Assembly (NCBI GenBank): GCA_023014365.1
Contig: JAEBUN010000063.1
Span: 1 to 64,000, forward strand
Reading direction: 5' to 3'
Length of the DNA: 64,000 bases
Source of the DNA: Lepiota brunneoincarnata
Lineage: Eukaryota > Basidiomycota > Agaricomycetes > Agaricales > Agaricaceae
Of this stretch, positions 11,485 through 23,848 are shown in pieces. Position 1 is the first letter of the stretch; every line of letters starts with the position of its first letter. The translations under genes and the position numbers were made by a program. A model generated the notes under the pieces. That model saw only the letters and a list, made by a program, of their open reading frames with translations, was not told where the DNA came from and made no database searches.

Positions 11485-12861
11485 ATGCACAGCTCACGGA
11501 ATTTGGGCCAGGTCGGGAAGGGTATCTGGCCTCTTTGTTCTGAGAAAGCGTAGATCGCCCTTATGTAATGAAGCCTTAAGACGATGTGGGACTGCTAGTA
11601 GCTATTTGAATCTCCACCTCATCCATCATCTTTACCTCAGAGATCGTGCTGCCAGAATGGTGTGCACTGTATTCCCAATCTATTCAGCCGAGTAATGATA
11701 AAGCTTGAGCACAAAATCCGTCAAGTGACTGTGATTCTTCCGGTGGGGGGACACTAGTAGGAACGTTTACTTGGGCGACTGAGGTTGATCATGAGCAATT
11801 AGCACGGAGGAACGGCCACGCAGCCTTGCCAGGGGTTCATCAGAGGGCGGATGATCGACTAGTGTGCTTCTCATGGCTCTGCTACTATCCACTCTCAGCC
11901 CATCGCCAAGCACGCCCATCACCATTTGGTGCTCTGGCGTCAACTTCCTGGCTGGGTTGATCAGTGCACTACCGGATAATGCAGAAATCCGTGCGTAGTT
12001 GCTTGGCAACGATATCCACATCCACCCACCCAATTCTTAGTAGCCTGGATGATTCTATGTAGACAAAGTCGGAGCAAAAGATACATGCAGTGATCGCACC
12101 GGAGTTGGCAATGGTGATGTGTGGTAGTTGGTGGCAAGAGCGATTGGAGAAGCTATCAATAAGGTGAATGGAACGAAAAGGTTTGTGTGCAACATGTGCA
12201 CGCACCTCTGACAACCTGCAGTGGGCAATCAACATGATCTATCGCACCTTCACGATGACAAATTTTCGCAAACCGGCAAAATACTTGACGTTGCTGGACC
12301 TGCGATGGCGTTCAGAGTGTTCTTCCTGGTTCTCGACGTAAACCTTGTCGACGCTGAAGCGCACGACAAATTATTGGTCATAGCAGACCCAACAAATTCA
12401 GCTGCACGACATAGAAAAGCCAGTGACGAGGTATTGAGCTATATGTGTCGAGTACAAAGCGTGAAAATTCATGCAACTAGGGTTAAAGACAAAATACCAA
12501 AACAGACACCCACAAAACCACAGTGGAAGCCACGACAAAGAATCTCATGAAGCAGGCGTTGAACGTCAAATACAGCTTAAAGGCGTCCCGTTTGGACGAA
12601 ATCAAATCCGGACTAGCCGTGGGCTTATGCTTCATCCCCTTGCCCCACGTTAAGTCGTCCCCCTATGTTATACTGCTCAGCTGAGGCTGGAAAAGTGGCT
12701 TCGGGTCGGGTAGAGACCCCCGTAGTTTGCCCCACGTCAACGTTCCACTGTAAACTGGTCAGACGCCGCTCCGTCTGCCTGTCCCATCCCCGTTTGGCGC
12801 TGACACGATACGTAACAAGGAGGTAGGCAATCAGCTATAAGAATGAGCCATAAGATCAGAT
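11485..12861. other. Intergenic stretch without a recognised gene
   Basis: The minus strand has two open frames (11767-12033 and 11969-12235) with splice-like borders between them, but I recognise no family and find no start that can be defended. From about 12650 the sequence matches 21998 onward and belongs to the segmental duplication. Confidence 0.4.
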
Positions 12862-14530
12862 CTAATCCACCTCAGTAGAAGAATGACTTGCGCGGATTGA
12901 GTATGAAGTCCCCGTAACAAACTCCCTCGCTGCGAACAGTGCCGCGTTATTTCTGTCGTTGATGACAGTGACGATAATTGCCACCGACGTCCACACAGCG
13001 TCCAAGGCAAAAGATTCAACGAGCATGGTGATAATTGTTGTATATTGACTGGAAATCTCTGAGGGACCTGAGCATAAGTCAGGAATAAGACTTCATTGTT
13101 AGTGGAGATACACATACCCATTATCTTGAGGTGTTCTCTGCGCACGAGAGCTATGCGCCCAATGATGCAGATAGTGACCATTATGCTGATAAAAAAGCTG
13201 AGAGCATATACGGCTGGTATGAGCGTGAGAGCATAGTCGGCTGGGGCGAGTTTTGGATGATAGTTAAAAATCGCTATGGCTATCTCAATCCCTGCAGAGA
13301 TATGACGCTTAGCGTCCACGGGTACTACAAGGTGAGCGTGGCACTGAACTTACCCACATATGCGAGTAATGCTAGTGATGGCGGAATTACGATGAGTTTA
13401 GCATACTGCGATATATTCCAGATGACCGATAACCGCCAAATCTGTCAATAAAAAAGATGCGCATTGATTAAACTACAAGACAAAACGTCACCACCACTGA
13501 CGACCTTACTTGGATCGCTTGCGTAAAACAGCCTATTGCGACAAACATTAGACAAGAGCTGGCAATTGATAGCGGTAACCTTGAGGCGGTATATTCGTAG
13601 CGGTATGGCCCCCCTGGGAAATCGCCATGGTCGACGAAAGATACCCGAAATCTCCAAGCATCAAAGGCCAAGCTAAGGAGTGCGCAAGTCATTACAAGGG
13701 TGATTTGTACAAGTGTGACCATGTTCTGCCTTCGTTGATGTGGATCCTGGCGTTCTAGGTATAGTAAACGAGCAGTGAAGCAGTAAAGCGTAAATGCTGC
13801 TCCGTACAGCACTGCATTCACAAAACCGACACCTATGAGGTCGGTTGCCCCGATCAGTCTGGAGACACTTGTAATGTGAGCTTTGGACATTCAGGAGTGC
13901 TGGTGGGTGAGTGGTTTGGTACTATGGTTTTCAATCCGGACTAAAGGATAGGAATATTCTCTGTTTAGCGCACGGTCGTATTTTACACCCTTTCACACCC
14001 CCATCCCTAACCTGTACCTTTTTGCACATGCCGTGCAATGTTGATACCCATCTTGATCCGCTGCGTTGGGAATATCAAGTTCTAGCACCAAGACATTTGT
14101 ACAATGAACTTCTCGGGTAAAGTAAGCGAAACTGCCATGCAATGCATCATTGTTAGGATCAACAACCCGATTCCAACGAAAGCCTAAGTTGATATCATTT
14201 GATTTGGATCCTCACACCTCACTCGAATGTTGAAATTGCCAAGTCTAGGTCGTCCTGGGGCACACTAGCGATGCCCTATACAAGGAGCAGTTACAACCGC
14301 ACACCAATCTCTTTGGTGCACAGCTCCTCAATTCTTTGCTGATTGATGTCGATGATCAATTAGAGCCAGCACGACGCAAATGACTCTTTAATATGGGGCC
14401 ACAGGTGCCTTAATCGTCATTGGCACCCTCCAAACCGCCACTGCTTCCTCGTCCAAAAGTTGTCGCCAGCGTTGATGCTGTCAATCCCGTGGCATACGGT
14501 CCGATTATTTTCAAACTAGAAGGGAAGAAT
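12650..14530. repeat. Segmental duplication, copy 1 (partner about 21998-23540)
   Basis: Colinear similarity to 21998-23540 covers the 3' flank (for example GTTTGCxxCACGTCAA near 12727 and 22058), the heptahelical gene and its 5' flank (for example GTTACAACCGCACACCAA near 14290 versus the close match near 23260). The two copies have diverged by substitutions and one larger deletion in copy 2. Limits are by eye. Confidence 0.7.
12862..13890 (-). CDS. Heptahelical membrane protein of an Agaricomycete-expanded family, function unknown
   Basis: Four exons read on the minus strand as 13890-13510, 13441-13354, 13291-13118 and 13067-12862, with GT-AG introns of 68, 62 and 50 nt. They sum to 849 nt, or 282 residues, all in phase. 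The protein is almost entirely hydrophobic stretches separated by short basic loops (near residue 20 GVGFVNAVLYGAAF, near 65 LVQITLVMTCALLSLAF, near 205 AVYALSFFISIMVTICII), consistent with about seven membrane helices. Proteins with this N-terminal pattern (GATxLIGVGxxxxLYGA) are common in mushroom genomes and usually called hypothetical. A receptor-like role is possible but not shown. A dead duplicate lies at 22168-22991. Family resemblance is from memory. Confidence 0.75.
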
Positions 14531-14870
14531 CCACTTTTAAATTAACCATATAGGATGATGGCCGATTGCGAGCTCGTTCAGAGTCTCATGGACTAATCCA
14601 GGACTCCTCGTTGTCGAGGATTGACGTCGGGACACCCTATCTATGATGTTTCGCTCGTCATACAAGGAGTATGCGAGGAGCACCTGAGTACGGTGGCTCC
14701 TCAGTTAAGGAGTAATAAGTTTCACCGTTTTCTATATGTTTTCACTTTCTCCTAATCGTGTATTATAAATACGTCGCGTATGCTCGCCTGGAGTCTAGGT
14801 TTCGTCCCTCGGACTCCAGTAATAAATCTCTGCTCGATTATTTAAACTCTGCGCAAATGTCTCATCGACA

Positions 14871-15365
14871 CTCGTGCCCCGAGGAAGCTGGTGAAAACAC
14901 ATGGACTTCTTACCGCTAGCGCCACAATGATCTCCGCATGACTGCTTGGAGAAGCACGGTCCGTAAACCTCGATGATACAAGGGGCGGGTTTCATGATTT
15001 GGGCGCCGGCTTCGACGACTCCGCTCTGAGTGAGCAGGGCTTTCTGTGTCGATGATATTGCGGTGCTCTCAGGACCAAAGCCGCGTGAAATGAGAATATC
15101 TCATCCACAAACCTAGGACTCCTCGTGCCCCGAGGAAGCCGGCGAAAACGCATGGACACGGACTTCTTTCCGCTAGTGCCACAATGATCTCTACCTGACT
15201 GCTTAGGGAAGCACGGTCCGTGACCTCGATGATACAAGCAGCGGATTTCATAATTTGGGCGCTGGCTCTGACGATTCCGCTCTGACTGAGCAGGGCTTTT
15301 TTGTGTCGATGGTATTGCGGTGCTCTCCAGACCAAAGCCGCGTGAAATGAGAATATCTCATCCAC
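14871..15365. repeat. Tandem duplication, two units of about 251 bp
   Basis: The unit starting CTCGTGCCCCGAGGAAG at 14871 recurs at 15122. Both copies run through GAGCAGGGCTTT and end near ATGAGAATATCTCATCC. Part of the unit (TTTGGGCGCCGGCTTCGAC) resembles 23688-23715 in the other arm of the segmental duplication. A minus-strand open frame (15515-15069) spans one and a half units. It is repetitive in sequence and recognised as no family. Confidence 0.8.
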
Positions 15366-15515
15366 ACACAGAGCGTGTAGAACTCTCGTGCTCATGCTCC
15401 CCCAAATAAGCCGACTACGCCTCGTCGCCCCGCAAGCAGACCTGGAGGACACACCACCTCTTCCAGTGTCAAACTCCCGACCCGAATTCGACCGATGGCG
15501 TGTGAAGTCAGCCAT

Positions 15516-16296
15516 ACAACTTATTTCACGTCTACCTTCAACATAGCATACAGGCTACAGAATCCATTGACCCACACTGCAGCTACCATCAATATAATGT
15601 CCTACGACGAGTAATAATAATTCCACTGCTGCCCAAGATGCAACTGCCCCCAGATTACCACTTTCCCACTTGCCTGCTCACACCTATCCACCGACCATGG
15701 GACTGCGACGTACCGACTTGCTTGTCTTGACCCCTCCGATAATCGACCTCGCAACTGCGTAGGAGCCCGACCGTGGGAGAAGTGGCTTGACGCATCACTT
15801 TGTGCAACATCGAGTTTCCGTAGCTCGCCGGCGTGGAAGGCTTAGAGGAAACTTATATGGCGATCATTGATGTCAGGGCCCATCTGTTTTTTGTCTCCAA
15901 CCCTTTCTCTATTCTTGTTTTTCGCTTTGCCGCAACCCAGTATATTTTTGCCAGCTCATTTTCTGACGACCCACTCTTAGTCGCCTCCACAGTACCTTCC
16001 GACCCTATTCATGTAGACGTTTTACTTCTTGATGTCGGAATTTTTAAATTCAGTATATTCCAGTGTGTGCTTTTGCCATGACACTAACGTTATCCTTACC
16101 CCTCATTTCGCATTCCCCTCGATGAAACTCGACTGATTCTAGGTTCCTTGTGCCATTTACCCACTCGGACTCGCAGAAAACACAGTGCTGGTGTTAGCAA
16201 CACGGCTCTCATGACTCTCTGAGCCGCCCCTGAAACTAGGGCGGTACTTCACCCTCCTATACGTATTCCCCTCTCCCCATTGCCTCGCCACCCCGG
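15516..16296. other. Intergenic stretch without a recognised gene
   Basis: Only short open frames occur (for example 15833-16081) and no motif is recognised. Confidence 0.4.
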
Positions 16297-17025
16297 TGAA
16301 GAGAGATCGACTCTTCAGCACGTGAGACGCGCCGAAACGAAGCAAAACCGAAACGAAATTGATCGAAACCGAAGCGAAACGACCTGAAACACGTCCAAAC
16401 AAAGGGGCGAGTGTGGTCGATGAAACAACCACTGGGCTTCGAAAATTAGGAGAGACACGTTATTTGAGAGAGAGAATTAGAGAGTGAGATCAGGAGGAAG
16501 TTTCTGTGTCGATTATTGACTGGAGAACTCGTCTTCCAGGTTTGTACTTTATATACAGGGTAACTACGATTATTTGTGTTTCTTACACCAAAACGGAGAA
16601 GAAAATGAGAGGTCCTTAAACTAAGTCATATATGGGGAATGGAGAACGTGAGACAGGGGAGAGCATGAAGTTTTCACGACTACGTTAATAGGGAATTAGG
16701 GAAAGGGAAAGGAGAAGATAAAAGGATGGTATCCGAGGCACAGAGAAGTCTATATACAGGGAGAAAACTTATACTATGGTTTGTGACCAGGGAAAGAATA
16801 GAAATATGGTGAAGAATTATCTGTCAAGGAATGTAGGAGGCTACGGGCGGGCCAGATATGTTGTCGAAATGATAATGGCTCCCTTGGCACGGGCGCTCCG
16901 GGTTTCTTGATCCGAGAATTCGTTCCAGGTTTCGGGTTCGGGCATGTTTCGGGTTCGGATTCCGAGTCCTACGAGAGGTGGCATGGGGCAGCCATTACAT
17001 CTGTAGCCGCATGCCCACCTCTACA
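16297..17025 (+). mobile_element. 729-bp TG...CA insertion, probable solo LTR, family A copy 2
   Basis: It starts TGAAGAG and ends CACCTCTACA, like 8920-9856, and is flanked by CCGG on both sides (16293-16296 and 17026-17029). The copies align through CACTGGGCTTC, TACTTTATATACA and GGTGGCATGGGGCAGCC with many substitutions and indels, so the family is old or fast-decaying. It ends about 600 bp upstream of the TPR-CHAT start codon. Confidence 0.72.
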
Positions 17026-17434
17026 CCGGCATCAAAGAATACCCCCTAAGGCAATTTCTCCTTTTGTGGGATGTGCCAACCCTCACTTCCCTTCATCCTT
17101 TGTCTGATTGCAATACTCTAGGTTTCGGGAAAACATACCGTGTCAAGTGTTTCCAAGCTCGCTCAGCTTTCTCATCTCGCAGTGCTTCACCAGTCCCAAA
17201 TCACCCGGGTAGTCTCTCGAGTATCCAGCCAAATCGTGCTCAAAACCAAATGGCATGTTATATTTGTAGTTTGCGATGTGAGCAACTGGTGTCGGCTGGA
17301 GTAGTATGCGTAGCTTCTGGCCTGCGCTCTATGCCACCCTGTCATTGTTTATGGCTACCTACCAAATGTTTATCTCTACTTCTTACTCGGATTACTGGGA
17401 CTGTGCGAGTGACCTCCTTTAACGCTTATGCATA

Positions 17435-17451
17435 GCCACATCACCGATCAG
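17435..17451 (+). promoter_or_regulatory. 17-nt box GCCACATCACCGATCAG upstream of TPR-CHAT gene 1
   Basis: The same 17 bases occur at 41056-41072 and 45593-45609 (both on the minus strand), each about 185-210 bp before the ATG of a TPR-CHAT gene. A shortened match (GCCACATCAC) lies at 53063 before the decayed copy. It may be a promoter element or part of the 5' UTR. The conservation is seen directly; the function is inferred. Confidence 0.6.
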
Positions 17452-17485
17452 CCGCTTGCCTCGTTTCGCCTTGCCTCCAAATCGA

Positions 17486-17541
17486 GTGAGTGCACCGTCC
17501 CCTCGCACCTTGACCTCCTGCTGAAGTTTGACTCTCCTTAG
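17486..17541 (+). other. Probable 56-nt intron in the 5' UTR of TPR-CHAT gene 1
   Basis: A GTGAGT donor and CCTTAG acceptor enclose 56 nt, followed by GTATTG. TPR-CHAT gene 2 has the same layout (40964-41019, minus strand, 56 nt, GTGTGC...TCCAG then GTATCG). In gene 3 the acceptor position reads TTGG, so the site seems lost there. Confidence 0.5.
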
Positions 17542-17635
17542 GTATTGTAAATTTTCTCTACCTCTGCTTTCGGTCAGACTGATCGTCCCCTCTGGCTCGC
17601 GTTAGCACCACCCAACGTACAACACATAGAAGGCT

Positions 17636-20600
17636 ATGGGTCACATTATCTCTGCGTGTAGGCCACATTGGCTTGGTGAAGGCTCGGACAGAGCAAGGAG
17701 TTTTGCGCTAGCTGGGAACACCTTCCAGGAGCAGTTTGAGCATACCGGTGCGCTTAGCGACCTTGAAGAGGTCATCAATAATCTACAGCAGGCATTGTTG
17801 CTTGCGCCAGATAGTCACCCTGACAAACCGACGTGGCTCATCGACCTCGGGATCTCCTTCGCACGCCGGTTTGATCGCACAGGACTGCTGAGCGACCTCG
17901 ACGAGACAATCAAAAATCTACAACATGCAATGTTGCTCACCCCAGACACTCATGCTAAGAAACCAGCGCGATACAACAGCCTCGGAATCTCCTACCAAGG
18001 TCGGTTTGACCACACAGGACTGCTAAGCGACCTTGAGGAGGCGACAATAAATTTCCAGCAGGCAGTCCTACTCACCCCGGATGGCCACGCCAACAAACCA
18101 GCGCGGCTCCACAATCTTGGGGCCTCCCTCGGGAGTCGGTTTAAGCGCACAAGGCTGCTCAGCGATATTGAGGAGGCGATCAATAATCACCAGCAAGCGG
18201 TGCTGCTCACCCTGGATGGTCACGCCGACAAACCAGAACGACTCAATAGCCTCGGGAACTCCTTCGCAGGTCGGTTTGACCGTACGGGGATGCTGAGCGA
18301 CCTTGAGGAGGCCATCAGCAATCACCAACAGGCAGTTTTGCTCACACCAGATGGTGATCCTGACAAGGCAGCACGACTCGGCAACCTCGGGACGTCCTTC
18401 CAGAAGCGGTTTGAACACGCCGGGGTGCGGAGCGACCTCGAGAAAGCTATTGAAAATCTGCAGCAGGCGGTGTCGCTCACCCCGGACGCTCATCCTGACA
18501 AACCAACGTGCCTCACCAACCTTGGAGCTTCTTTCGAGAGTCGCTTTTGGCATACAGGAATGTTGAGTGACCTCGAGGATGCCATGAGGAATCAACAACA
18601 GGCGGTAACGCTTACTGCGGATGGTCATCCCGACAAACCGATGCGGCTCAGCAACCTTGGGAGCTCCTTGGAAAGTCGGTTTGGGCACACAGGAACCCTG
18701 ACTGACCTCGAGGAAGCCATTAAGTATCAACTACAGGCGGTGTTGCTCATGCCAGATGGTCATCATGATAAACTTGGCTTACTCAGCAACCTCGGCGTAT
18801 CTTTCCAGAGTCGGTTTGAGCGTACAGGGATGCTGAGCGACATCGAGGAGGCAATCAAATATCAACAACAAGCAGTGTTACTCACCCCGGATGATCACCC
18901 TGACAAATCAATGTGGCTCAACAACGTCGGGATATCCTTTCAGAGTCGGTATGAGCGCACAGGAATACTGATCAACCTCGAGGAAGCAATCAAGAATCTG
19001 CGCCAGGCAGTGCTGCTTACCTCAGATGATCACCCCGGCAAAGCGATGCGGCTCAATAATCTCGGGATTTCCCTCCAGAGTCAATTTGAGCACACAGGGA
19101 TACTGAGCGACCTCGAGGAGGCAATCCACAGTATGCAGCAAGCGACATTACTTACTCCAGATGGCCACGTCAACAAACCAGCACTACTCAGCAACCTTGG
19201 GGCGTTCTTCGAGACCCGGTTTGGACGTACAGGGGTCCCGAATGACCTTGATGAAGCAATCGAAAACCAACGACAGGCAGTGTCGCTCACCTCGGACGGT
19301 CATGCCGAGAAGCCAGCGCGGTCCTACAACCTCGGGATTACTTTCCAGACCCGTTTTTACCATGCTGCATCACCATACGACTTGAATGAGGCAATTTCGC
19401 ATTTCCAGTCAGCCGCGACCTCCAAGGTTGGCTCACCCTTGCTCCGCTCTCTAGCATCTCGACGATCGGCTCACTTAGAAATCAACCGGGACCCCTTTTC
19501 TGCTTTGGACGCATACCATCACGCCATAAATCTCCTTCCACAAGTCGCTTGGATCGGAGATCCCATTGATACGCGTCATTCTCAACTCAACGACCTTGGT
19601 GATCTTCCAAGAGAGGCTGCTGCGGTCGCTCTTGTTGTCGACATACCAGATCTTGCACTTGAGTGGCTTGAATACGGACGTTCAGTCGTTTGGACCCAGG
19701 TACTCAACCTTCGAACGCCAGTTTCCGACCTCCGCCAAGCGCATCCAGATACTTCCACCGAATTCATACAAGTCTCACATGAACTTCAGAGCGCTGCCAC
19801 CCGAGGACACTCCATAAATCCGTCCGATGGTGTGGAGACCCCTCTCGAAGAAGAAACTCGACGTCATCATCGCCTTGCAGAAAGGTGGGATTCGCTTGTG
19901 GAGAAAATCCGTTCACTTCCAGACTTTGGAGACTTCCTCCTTCCAAAGCGAGTCTCTGTTCTGAAGGAAGCCGCCAGCTCAGGGCCCGTCGTTATCATCA
20001 ACGTCCATGAGTATCGCTGCGACGCTTTAATCCTCGAACGAGGCAGAGACCATGTCCTCCATATCCCATTAGACCAGCTATGCTATGAGGATGTGGAGAA
20101 CATGTGTAAATCGCTCAGAGTATATCTCGCAAACCCCCATCGCGCTCAAAGATGGGTGGATCGTGCTGGTGCACCAGTCCCAATGGGTGGGTCATGCATG
20201 GTGGGAATTCTCGAGAGGCTCTATTCGAGCATTGTGTTGCCCATTCTTCAGGGCCTGAACTTAACGGTGAAGGACATCCGCTGTAAGCAGAATGCACTTA
20301 CTGACGCCAGCTGCAGACAGGTGAATCTGACCCTCAGAACCTTCCTCACATTTGGTGGTGTCCAACCGGTCCCCTTACATTCTTGCCACTCCACGCCGCC
20401 TGTCGAAAAACTCCAGGGGGGATAGAGGGAACATTCGACTATGTTGTCTCTTCCTATATACCGACTGCCAATATCTTACTCGAGGCAAGAGCAGCGACAC
20501 AGCAGCCGTTCAACCAACTGGTCGGTATTTCCATGACCCATACACCAGGTCAAAGCCGACTTCCGGGTGCCCAGACAGAAATGGCGACGATCGGAAAGCT

Positions 20601-21114
20601 TTTCTCTGGTGACACTAGAGGGATATTTCAAGTACTTCGCAATGAAGAGGCAACAGGAGAGCGAGTGCTGACTCAGATGGCAAACAGCAGCTGGATTCAC
20701 CTCGCATGTCATGCTGTCCAGGACAAGAAAGAGCCCACGCGGAGCGGTTTCTGCCTTCATGATCAGCGATTGGCTATCACTGACATTATTGCCAAGCCGT
20801 TCGCCAATGCTGACCTTGCATTTTTGTCGGCTTGCCAAACGGCAACTGGGGATGAGAAGACATCGGACGAGGCGGTGCATATTACTGGGGCGATGCTAGG
20901 AGCAGGATATCGGAGTGTGATTGGGACGATGTGGGCGATACCTGATGAAGCGGCTCCGGTTATTGCGGAAAAAGTGTATAAGAACCTTCTATTGGGAGGA
21001 GAGCCAAATAGCGAGCGGGCAGCGCATGCACTACATGATGCCGTGCAGGAGCTACGAAAGTTGAGTCATGACTCGTTTAATTCCTGGGTTCCTTTTGTAC
21101 ATTACGGGGTATAG
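17636..21114 (+). CDS. TPR-repeat protein with C-terminal CHAT (caspase-like) domain, paralogue 1
   Basis: Two exons, 17636-20266 and 20317-21114, are joined by a 50-nt GT-AG intron and give 1142 residues. Residues ~20-570 are about thirteen repeats of about 42 residues with the pattern LxNLGxSFxxRFxxTGxLSDLEEAI, which are TPR-like helical pairs that bind partners. A linker follows. The C-terminal ~270 residues form a CHAT domain, a clan CD caspase/separase relative. The expected catalytic His is in IHLACHAVQ (about residue 1009) and the Cys in LSACQTATG (about residue 1050). The intron is needed to join WWCPTGPLTFLPLHAA in frame. The protein is predicted cytosolic, with no signal peptide seen. 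Substrate and trigger are unknown. It has the longest repeat array of the three copies. Confidence 0.88.
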
Positions 21115-21997
21115 TGATTTTGGACTGCCCAGCACCGTTCTATGTGCTTCTGTATGATATTTTACTTGTGGGCTTGTGTATTCCGGTACCTAGGCCCATT
21201 CCATTTGTGTATGTGATCGTGGATCGCTATATATCAGACTTGCCTACCCAGGTGAAGTGAGTATCGCCTTATATGATCCCATAGGACTTGTCTGTACAAG
21301 CATTGCTCACTTGGTATGTGCAGCATGCACGAAATCAAATGAATCCCTGTCTTGGTTCAATCTCAAGACCCCGCTCCTTCGCAGCTTGCTGCCCTATCTC
21401 CGAAGACGGCCGGCCTGATGCGTAAGTAAGGATCTGGCTAAAGGATCACAGACAGAGAGACAGACGAAAAAGCCGTGGTATAAAAGACTGCGCAGTGGGC
21501 CGGCCTCTCATCAGGTACCGTTCCGTGAGGGATCCGAGTGGGAGGGATGCCCCAGGCCCAGCCACTCCACCCCGACGCGCTTGCCGGTCCGGCAGATCAA
21601 TTATTAATTAATAGTACTCCCCCTCACAGCCACCACGTCTGCTTGGCTGTGCACTACCAGTGGCTGCTGACCGCCGCTCCCCGCTCCCTCGTTTCTCGCC
21701 CACCCACCACGCCCTGGACTGCACAGTGTGTCTGCGCAGTCCCGTGTCCCGCAGCCGAGAGGGCCGCAACACGGGCGGACCCACCTGCCCGTCCGCGGTC
21801 CCTCTCGAGCCTGTTGATCAGGCTGCCAGGCAGGGGGGCGCCTCACCGGCTTTCGCCGTCACTCTAGTAACTTCCGTGCCACCTCACACTCAGCTGCAAG
21901 TATTGTGACAATAGCTTATAGAAGGGAGACATACATACTCGCTGTGACAACGCGACAAACAAAGCCATAGACCTATACTCCACTTGCTTCCCCCATG
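21115..21997. other. Intergenic stretch without a recognised gene
   Basis: It is the downstream region of TPR-CHAT gene 1. A C-rich segment (21600-21890) gives open frames on both strands with low-complexity composition. These are rejected as genes. Confidence 0.4.
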
Positions 21998-23540
21998 TTA
22001 AGCCGTTCCTCGACGTTAGACCGCTCAGATGTTATTGGAATGCTACTACGGGTAGCGGTCCCTGTAGTTTGCAGCACGTCAAGGTTTCATTGTAAACTGG
22101 TAAGGCGCCGCTCTGTCTGCTTTTCCCACCCTCTATTAGCACTGACGCGATAAATAACGGAAATTAACTACAAAAATGAGCTATCAGACCGAATATAATC
22201 AATCGTAGTAGAGGAATGACTTGCCTGGATAGGGGCTAAAGTCCCCGTAATGAACTGCTCTACTGCAAATAATCCTGGACTTGTTCTGTCATTCAGAGCA
22301 GTGATAATAATTGCACCCGACGTCCACACAGCGTCCAAGGCAAAACATTCAATGAGCATGGTAATAATTGTTGTATATTGATTGGAAATCTCGGAGGGAC
22401 CTGAGCGCAAGTCAGGAACAAGAATTCAGAGTTTGCGGAGATACACACACACCCATTATCTTGAGGTGTTCTCTGCGCACTAGGGCGATGCGTCCGATGA
22501 TGCAGATAGCAGCCATTAGGGTGATAAAGAAACTAAGTGCATTGATGGCTATCAACAGTAAACAAACGCACGGATCGGACTATGAGACAAAACGGAAACA
22601 GTGAACTTACTTGGATTGCTTACGTAAAACAGTCTATTGCAACAAAGGTTAGACCAGAGCCGGCAATTGAGAGGGGCAACTCTTGGGCGATGTATTCATA
22701 ACGGTATCCATTTTTCGGACCATCGCCGTGGTCGATGTAAGCCAACCGATATCTCCAAGCATCAAAGGAGAAGCTGAGGAGCGCGCAGCTCATGACGAGA
22801 GTGACGTGTACAAGTGTGACTATGCTCTGCCTTCGTCGATGTGTATCACGGCGTTGTGGGTACAGTAAACGAGCAGTGGAGCAGTAAAGCACAAACGCAG
22901 CCCCATACAGAGCGGCGTTCACAAACCCGACACCGATGAGCTCAGTCGCCCCTAGTAGTTTGAGAGTACTTGCAGTGGGAGCTCTGGACATTCCGAAACA
23001 CTAGTGCGTGAGGGGTTGAGAATTGTGGTTTTCGACCTGGATTGAAAGATAGAAATACTCTTCGTTTAGCGCAGAATCATCCGCTGAACTCCTTCACACT
23101 CCATCACTAGGCCCTGTACTTTTCACATGTGTCAGGCAACGTTGATTCCCCATGTTGATGCACTGCGGTGCAAATATCAAGTTCCAGCACTGAGGTTCTT
23201 GTGCTGTACGGCGAAATGGGTGGAGTTAGCTTGATTCGTGGTACTCTGTACAAGGAACGATTACAACCGCACACCAACCTCTCTAGTGTACAGCTCCTCG
23301 AACCTTTGGTTATTGATGTCGATGTTCAGTTAATGTCATTGCGACACAAATAACCCTTTGGTCCGGGGTTCTAGTTGCCATCAGCACACTTCAAACCACC
23401 ATTGCCTCCTCGTCCCAAGTTAGCACCAACATTGATGCCATCAATCCTGTGGCATAGGATCTGATTATCATCAACCCATAAGATGAATCCACTTTTAAAT
23501 TCACCCGACAAGGCGATAGTGGCTGATTAGTGTAAAACCC
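21998..23540. repeat. Segmental duplication, copy 2 (partner about 12650-14530)
   Basis: It is colinear with copy 1 but shorter, because part of the gene is deleted between the position of exon 1 and the end of exon 3. See copy 1 for matching landmarks. Confidence 0.7.
22168..22991 (-). pseudogene. Dead duplicate of the heptahelical membrane protein
   Basis: The first exon (22991 to about 22620) is close to that of 12862-13890, with the same GATELIGVGFVNAALYGAAF start. Where the intact gene has a CAA codon at the end of exon 1, this copy has TAA, so translation stops after about 123 residues. Exon 2 and the first half of exon 3 are missing, and the remainder resumes at about 22555 (INALSFFITLMAA). 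The last exon (~22400-22168) is open. One nonsense change plus a deletion make it very unlikely to be functional. A truncated N-terminal protein could still be made. Confidence 0.82.
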
Positions 23541-23848
23541 GGAACCAATCCAAAACACTGTGTGCCCGCCAAGGAGCCAGTAAAAACATATATGGAATAC
23601 GCACTTCTCACAAGCACCACCTTATCCTCAATAAATTGATCGGAGCAGCAGGGTTCATGAGCTTCGATGCTTAAGCAGTGAGCTCCATGATTTAGGGGCC
23701 GGCTTAGACGACTCCACTCCGGGCGATACCTAATTCGACTAAAGGACCAGGACTCAAATAAATCTGTGTATGGTAGGAAGTATGTACAAGAGGAGCGACT
23801 CAAATTCTCGATAAGTGTTAAATTGTGAATAAATATCTTCGCTATTGC

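Noticed and set aside
21538..21908. Open frames of 80-109 residues on both strands
   Set aside because: C-rich low-complexity sequence gives open frames in several phases; no start context, splice signals or motif.
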